From Chitinophagaceae bacterium (GTDB lineage Bacteria; Bacteroidota; Bacteroidia; Chitinophagales; Chitinophagaceae): a stretch of 9,059 nt of DNA. The position numbers and the translations under genes are program-made. Within the stretch, counting starts at the first letter, position 1, and every line of letters begins with the position of its first letter. The DNA is taken from assembly GCA_017882205.1 (NCBI GenBank), contig JADGPY010000051.1:1-9059 (forward strand), given 5' to 3'. Below are positions 5,681 to 9,059 of this stretch, piece after piece. Under the pieces are notes generated by a model. It saw nothing but the letters and a program-made list of their open reading frames with translations, ran no database searches and had not been told where the DNA came from.

Positions 5681-7822
5681 TCAAATCAACTCCAACAACT
5701 CTGTAGATTCTTTACTATAAGCATCAGCCAGCTTCTTCTGCAGATCAGCAGAAACAGGTGCATATTCAAGGAACTTCATTTTGAATCTTGCCATCCCCTG
5801 TGTAAGTCCTCTTAATGATGAAGCATATTGGTGAAGTTCAGCATGAGGTACATGGCCCTTCACAATAGTAAAATGTCCTTCGGCATCTACCCCTTCAACT
5901 ATACCACGCCGCATTTGCAGATCACCCATAATATTACCCGTTAAATCATCCGGGCACCGCACTTCCACGCTATATATGGGTTCAAGCAGAAGAGGATCCG
6001 CTTTTTGAAACGCCTCCTTAAAGGCCATCATCCCGGCAATTTTAAATGAAAGATCATTGCTATCCACAGCATGCATTTTCCCATCAAAAACAGAAACACG
6101 AATGTCTCTTACATACGATCCTGTTATTGGACCCTGGTGCATTTTTTCCATAATCCCTTTCATGATAGATGGAAGAAATCGTTGGTCTATTACACCACCA
6201 ACGATACAATTATAATACACCAGTTTGCCTCCCCACGGCAGGTTGAATTCTTCTCTACCACGAACGTTAAGCCCATGCGGTTCAGGCATTCCCTCATACC
6301 ATGGCTCAATTCTGATAGACACTTCGCCAAATTGCCCGGCACCTCCGGATTGCTTTTTATGACGATAGATGGCTTCAGCCTCTTTGCGGATGGTCTCCCG
6401 ATAAGCGATCTTTGGTTTAAAATATTGTACATCCAGGTGGAACACATTTTGAAGTTTCCACTTGATCACAGTCAAGTGCATATCCCCCTGGCAGTGTAAT
6501 AAGGTTTGACCTAATTCAGCCGAAACTTCAACTTTTAAAGTAGGATCTTCTTCCTGCAACTGGTGTAATGCTGAAGCCAGTTTTTCTTCTTCCCCTCTTT
6601 TGGCGTTTGCTATCGCAATGCTCATTTTAGATTCAGGAAAAACAATCGGCTGCAATTCTATATTTTTACCTTTTTCATGCAAAGTATTGTTGGTATGAGT
6701 GTTACGCAGTTTTAAAGTAGCCCCGATATCTCCTGCCACCAATTCAGTTACCGGAATTCTTTTGTTCCCTTCTACCACGAACAACTGGTTAATCCTTTCG
6801 GTAACAGAGGTGGTTTCGTTTATAAGTTCCATTCCGCTTTTGATGATACCCGAATAAACTTTAAAATAGCTCAGATCACCAATATGAGGCTCAGTAGCTG
6901 TTTTGTAAATAAATATACAAGCAGGCCCTTTAGCATCGCATTCTAATATAGTACCATTCAGGGTTGTCTGGGGTGGCATCTCATTAGCAGGTGGGCATAC
7001 ATTATCCAGATATCCCATTAGCCGGGCAACTCCCCTGTTTTGTTTGGCCGAGATACAGAAAACAGGAAACAGGTCATGCCTGAGCATTGAAAGATGCAAG
7101 CCTTCCTTCATTTCGTCTTCGGTTAACTCACCCTTCTCAAAATAACTTTCCATAAGGCTCTCATCATTGGAGGCAATTGACTCGATCAGTTCTTTATGTA
7201 ACCTCTCCGCGGTTGCTTTTTCTTCTTCTGGTATTGGAAGTTTTTCAGGCTTCGGTTTCCCTTCTGAGTATTTATACAAAACCATATTAAGCACATCAAC
7301 AATGGCATTAAAACCTAAACCTACATTTAGAGGATATTGTACAACTACAACATTATTTCCAAAGTGGTTTTTAGCTTCTTTTACCGTTTTGGTGAAGTCT
7401 GCTTTTGGATGATCAAGCTGGTTAACAACAAATATCATGGGCGTTTTGAACTGCTCTGTGTATTCCCAGATAATATCAGTGCCTACTTCCACACCGCTGC
7501 TGGCATTTAACAGCATCAGGCCTGTATCTCCAACACGTAAAGCACTGATCACCTCACCGGAAAAATCATCATAGCCAGGGGTATCCAATATATTTATCTT
7601 ATACCCTTTCCAATGAGTATGGAGCAATTTGGAGAAGATACTATTACCCCGCTCCTTTTCCAGGTCGGTATAATCACTTACGGTACTTTTTTCTTCTATA
7701 CTTCCAAGCTTATGGGTGAGGCCCGCTTCAAAAAGCATACTTTCCGCCAGGGTAGTTTTACCACTTCCGGAGTGTCCAAGCAGAACAATGTTTTTTACAT
7801 GTGCAGTATCAAATTCTGGCAT
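5681..7822 (-). CDS. divergent elongation factor G-like translational GTPase
   Basis: 713 residues with the full EF-G domain order. The G domain has the P-loop GHSGSGKT (16-23), switch I ERGNSI (57-62), G3 DTPGYDDF (80-87), G4 NQLD (134-137) and a G5-like SAK (258-260). Domain II follows from about 285. Domain III carries GQTLLHCQGDMHL (438-450), domain IV begins with HKKQSGGAGQFG (488-499), and domain V contains LLEPIYSVEV, GDLQMRRGIVEG and a final LRGLTQGMARF. Compared with canonical EF-G, the P-loop AHIDAGKT is changed, the catalytic His of DTPGH is Tyr (Y84), the Lys of NKxD is Gln (Q135) and the switch I Thr is Ser (S61). This matches EF-G-like (EF-G2 type) paralogs common in Bacteroidota rather than the housekeeping EF-G of the str operon; no ribosomal protein genes are near. 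A role on the ribosome is plausible but the step is unknown. Confidence 0.88.
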   Translation of the reverse strand: MPEFDTAHVKNIVLLGHSGSGKTTLAESMLFEAGLTHKLGSIEEKSTVSDYTDLEKERGNSIFSKLLHTHWKGYKINILDTPGYDDFSGEVISALRVGDTGLMLLNASSGVEVGTDIIWEYTEQFKTPMIFVVNQLDHPKADFTKTVKEAKNHFGNNVVVVQYPLNVGLGFNAIVDVLNMVLYKYSEGKPKPEKLPIPEEEKATAERLHKELIESIASNDESLMESYFEKGELTEDEMKEGLHLSMLRHDLFPVFCISAKQNRGVARLMGYLDNVCPPANEMPPQTTLNGTILECDAKGPACIFIYKTATEPHIGDLSYFKVYSGIIKSGMELINETTSVTERINQLFVVEGNKRIPVTELVAGDIGATLKLRNTHTNNTLHEKGKNIELQPIVFPESKMSIAIANAKRGEEEKLASALHQLQEEDPTLKVEVSAELGQTLLHCQGDMHLTVIKWKLQNVFHLDVQYFKPKIAYRETIRKEAEAIYRHKKQSGGAGQFGEVSIRIEPWYEGMPEPHGLNVRGREEFNLPWGGKLVYYNCIVGGVIDQRFLPSIMKGIMEKMHQGPITGSYVRDIRVSVFDGKMHAVDSNDLSFKIAGMMAFKEAFQKADPLLLEPIYSVEVRCPDDLTGNIMGDLQMRRGIVEGVDAEGHFTIVKGHVPHAELHQYASSLRGLTQGMARFKMKFLEYAPVSADLQKKLADAYSKESTELLELI

Positions 7823-7951
7823 AGCAAACGTTTAGGAGTTAATAATTCGGGTACATTTCCTAATTCAATTCTGAACTATTAAAATACAATATACATAAAA
7901 TGACATTTACGATGTTCGGTTGAGGAAGAAAATGTGGAAATATTTTGAGGG

Positions 7952-7984
7952 AACCCCGTTAAGGGTTGAATATTGGTAGAAAGA
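7952..7984 (+). repeat. 33-nt hairpin repeat, copy 1
   Basis: The first of two near-identical 33-nt units in the same orientation. It begins with the small inverted repeat AACCC...GGGTT around a short CGTTAA-type centre and continues with a conserved single-stranded tail GAATATTGGTAGAAAGA. It differs from copy 2 at only two positions, both in the centre of the hairpin. It lies in the gene-free stretch upstream of the EF-G-like gene and probably belongs to a dispersed Bacteroidota repeat family, which cannot be confirmed from one window. Confidence 0.8.
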
Positions 7985-8006
7985 AAGCATACATCACAGA
8001 ATCTCC

Positions 8007-8039
8007 AACCCGGTTAGGGGTTGAATATTGGTAGAAAGA
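8007..8039 (+). repeat. 33-nt hairpin repeat, copy 2
   Basis: The second unit, 55 bp downstream of copy 1 (22-bp unique spacer 7985-8006), identical at 31 of 33 positions. Here the inverted repeat extends to a perfect 6-bp stem, CAACCC (8006-8011) with GGGTTG (8018-8023), around GGTTAG. The tail GAATATTGGTAGAAAGA is the same as in copy 1. Its right end adjoins the degenerate coding remnant that begins just beyond. Confidence 0.8.
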
Positions 8040-8070
8040 TTAATGTTCCCGATTTCTGGAAATAATTCTA

Positions 8071-8355
8071 TCCTGGTACTTTGTTATAATGCTTTAGATT
8101 ACCCCTGGATTCCCTCTTTTCTTTTGCAGCACGAAATATCTCACCGGTTTTATTAATCTGATCTTCTGTAAGTCTAAATTTCTTTTCCTGGGTGCCTATA
8201 AAGCCAATTTCATCAAGTTTATAATATTTCTTTTATCAGTCATCGAAGTAATTTTTATAATACGAATTCACTAATTTTTTTGCAGCTTGAGTGAATATTC
8301 CCATTCTTCCAGGCCTCAAAAGCAGTTGTGCTCCAAGTGTTTCGAAACATTCATC
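8071..8355 (-). pseudogene. degenerate coding remnant, possibly from a type I restriction methylase (HsdM) C-terminus
   Basis: One minus-strand frame stays open for 39 codons (8355-8239), meets TGA and TAA side by side (8238-8233), then stays open for another 54 codons (8232-8071) until TAG at 8070-8068. In DNA this AT-rich about six stops would be expected over such a length. The second part reads KLDEIGFIGTQEKKFRLTED followed by QINKTGEIFRAAKEKRESRG, a protein-like charged helix, ending NKVPG. The pattern RxLTxxDIxKI followed by a conserved VPG resembles the C-terminal part of HsdM-type N6 methylases, but the match is by eye and weak. The first part contains RPGRMGIFTQAAKKL and is not recognised. 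No start codon or ribosome site suggests a live gene, so this is most likely a decayed fragment. Confidence 0.35.
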
Positions 8356-8440
8356 TTATGAATTAATGATTATTGAATTTACTGAAATAAGAGGGATAAA
8401 CATATTCTAAAATCCGCAAGTAAGAAATCCCGCATACCTT

Positions 8441-8467
8441 TCCTATTAATATCTATCTCCTATTAAT
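8441..8467 (+). repeat. short direct repeat TCCTATTAAT, 17-bp period
   Basis: TCCTATTAAT occurs at 8441-8450 and again at 8458-8467, with a pyrimidine-rich strand on both sides. It is too short to assign to an element and is recorded as local structure of the gene-free stretch. Confidence 0.5.
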
Positions 8468-8596
8468 CTCCTTTCAATCTAATACTCATGGTATGCATAT
8501 TTCATTAATAATTGAAAGATAGTCCATAGATATCCCAACTCCGCTATATGAAATCAGGATAATCTATGAAGTAACTAAATAGTAGCAGCGAAGTAT

Positions 8597-8651
8597 GTGT
8601 GAGATGGGTATTAGATCGGTAAAAGATCAGTATTAGATCGATATTAGATTG
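8597..8651 (+). repeat. array of five imperfect 11-bp tandem repeats
   Basis: Units are GTGTGAGATGG (8597-8607), GTATTAGATCG (8608-8618), GTAAAAGATCA (8619-8629), GTATTAGATCG (8630-8640) and ATATTAGATTG (8641-8651). Units 2 and 4 are identical, and the core AGAT is kept in all five. The 11-bp period is not a multiple of three, so it is not coding. It sits between the remnant and the terminator-like hairpin. One helical turn per unit would place any bound protein on one DNA face; replication slippage is the simpler explanation. Confidence 0.75.
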
Positions 8652-8673
8652 GTACACGGAAGGTAAGAAAAAC

Positions 8674-8700
8674 AAAACACGAAATGCTTCTCCGTGTTTT
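8674..8700 (-). terminator. hairpin terminator behind the M16 peptidase gene
   Basis: AAAACACG at 8674-8681 pairs perfectly with CGTGTTTT at 8693-8700 around an 11-nt loop. Read on the minus strand, the stem follows the peptidase stop codon (8725-8727) by 24 nt and runs into GTTTTTCTT. The plus strand also has a T-rich tail after 8700, so it could work in both directions. The stem is short and A/T-rich at its base, which lowers certainty. Confidence 0.5.
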
Positions 8701-8724
8701 ATTTTATTTTGATGAATAACCAAA

Positions 8725-9059
8725 TTAATACCCAAATAATTCAGTTAGTCCCAGCTTCTTCACCTCGCCATATTTTTTAAGATCATCTACATTGATCCTT
8801 TTTTCTGAAGCTACCACGCAATAAGTGTATGGCTTTTTGGATAATACATCCCTATGATATTTAGAGAGATCATTTAATGTGATGTTTGCATACTGCGCAT
8901 AATTATCCTTTCTCAGATCATGATCAACCCCTTTCTTTACTGCATTGAGATAATTCATAATAATGCCATCATTGGTGATTCTGTCTGTCTCAATATCCTT
9001 CATCAGGCTTTTACGGGAATTGATAAAATTCTGGTCTGCTAAAGGAAGATCATCCAGAA
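8725..9059 (-). CDS. M16 (insulinase-family) peptidase, C-terminal fragment at window edge
   Basis: Only the last 111 codons are in the window; the frame stays open to the right edge (reading LDDLPLADQNFINSRKSL before the first in-window Met at 9003-9001), so that Met is internal and not the start. The sequence has the features of the inactive C-terminal half of Bacteroidota M16 metallopeptidases: ETDRITNDGIIMNYLNA, a K-x-G-x-D-HDLRKDNY segment, a LNDLSKYHRD helix, then KPYTYCVVASEKRINVDDLKKYGEV and the typical ending ELFGY. The zinc-binding HxxEH motif would lie in the N-terminal half outside the window. Such proteins are usually exported and degrade peptides. A hairpin that could end transcription follows 24 bp after the stop codon. 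Confidence 0.85.
   Translation of the reverse strand, partial: LDDLPLADQNFINSRKSLMKDIETDRITNDGIIMNYLNAVKKGVDHDLRKDNYAQYANITLNDLSKYHRDVLSKKPYTYCVVASEKRINVDDLKKYGEVKKLGLTELFGY

Larger units (their letters stand above)
7823..8724. other. gene-free stretch rich in repeats and debris
   Basis: About 900 bp without an intact gene. From left to right it holds the AT-rich leader of the EF-G-like gene (7823-7950, no convincing promoter boxes), two 33-nt hairpin repeats, a decayed minus-strand coding remnant, an unremarkable AT-rich part (8356-8596) with one 17-bp-period direct repeat, the five-unit 11-bp array, and a terminator-like hairpin. The mix of a broken gene and repeats suggests a site that has received and lost DNA. 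Confidence 0.65.

Noticed and set aside
6071..6499. 142-codon open frame on the plus strand
   Set aside because: It lies wholly inside the EF-G-like gene on the opposite strand, and its product has no recognisable domain, so it is a shadow of that gene.
7952..8039. Possible CRISPR array
   Set aside because: There are only two repeats, with a single 22-bp gap and no cas genes; the hairpin-plus-tail form fits a dispersed intergenic repeat better.
8544..8735. 63-codon minus-strand open frame reading into the end of the peptidase gene
   Set aside because: It runs through the 11-bp repeats and the terminator-like hairpin and overlaps the peptidase stop; the product looks like translated non-coding DNA.

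Overview
The window looks like chromosome of an AT-rich Bacteroidota, most likely Chitinophagaceae or a relative. The signs are the protein sequences themselves (a FucP of the Bacteroidota type, a divergent EF-G with GHSGSGKT, an M16 peptidase ending in FGY), the lack of strong Shine-Dalgarno sites, and short dispersed hairpin repeats between genes. No rRNA, tRNA, complete insertion sequence or CRISPR array was seen.

Positions 1-4713 (minus strand) hold a six-gene cluster that reads as a non-phosphorylating L-fucose catabolic operon. In transcription order it encodes a secreted YhcH/YiaL-family sugar-binding or anomerase-like protein, a FucP-type sugar:H+ symporter, an L-rhamnose/L-fucose mutarotase, a fumarylacetoacetate-hydrolase-fold enzyme (predicted 2,4-diketo-3-deoxy-L-fuconate hydrolase), an amidohydrolase (predicted L-fuconolactonase), and an SDR dehydrogenase cut by the window edge. 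Spacing is tight (18 bp, 89 bp, a 14-bp overlap, 6 bp), apart from 83 bp after the YhcH gene. Taken together: fucose is imported, anomerised, oxidised to the lactone, opened to fuconate, and after dehydration and a second oxidation (L-fuconate dehydratase and one dehydrogenase are not visible and would be expected beyond position 1) cleaved to pyruvate and lactate.

Positions 4714-5680 hold a short AT-rich divergent intergenic region and a plus-strand gene for an exported protein with two GxW-started, lipocalin-like halves. It converges on a minus-strand gene (5681-7822) for a complete but divergent EF-G-like GTPase whose G domain departs from canonical EF-G at the catalytic histidine and the NKxD motif.

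Positions 7823-8724 have no intact gene. They hold two copies of a 33-nt hairpin repeat, a degenerate coding remnant on the minus strand, a five-unit 11-bp tandem array, and a terminator-like hairpin behind the last gene, the C-terminal end of an M16 (insulinase-family) zinc peptidase that enters from the right edge.

No wholly new system was found. The points most worth a second look are unusual active-site residues in otherwise recognisable enzymes (SDR Lys to Asn, FucP Asp to Pro, EF-G His to Tyr), predicted sugar anomerases on both sides of the membrane around one transporter, and the repeat-rich gene-free stretch at 7.9-8.7 kb.
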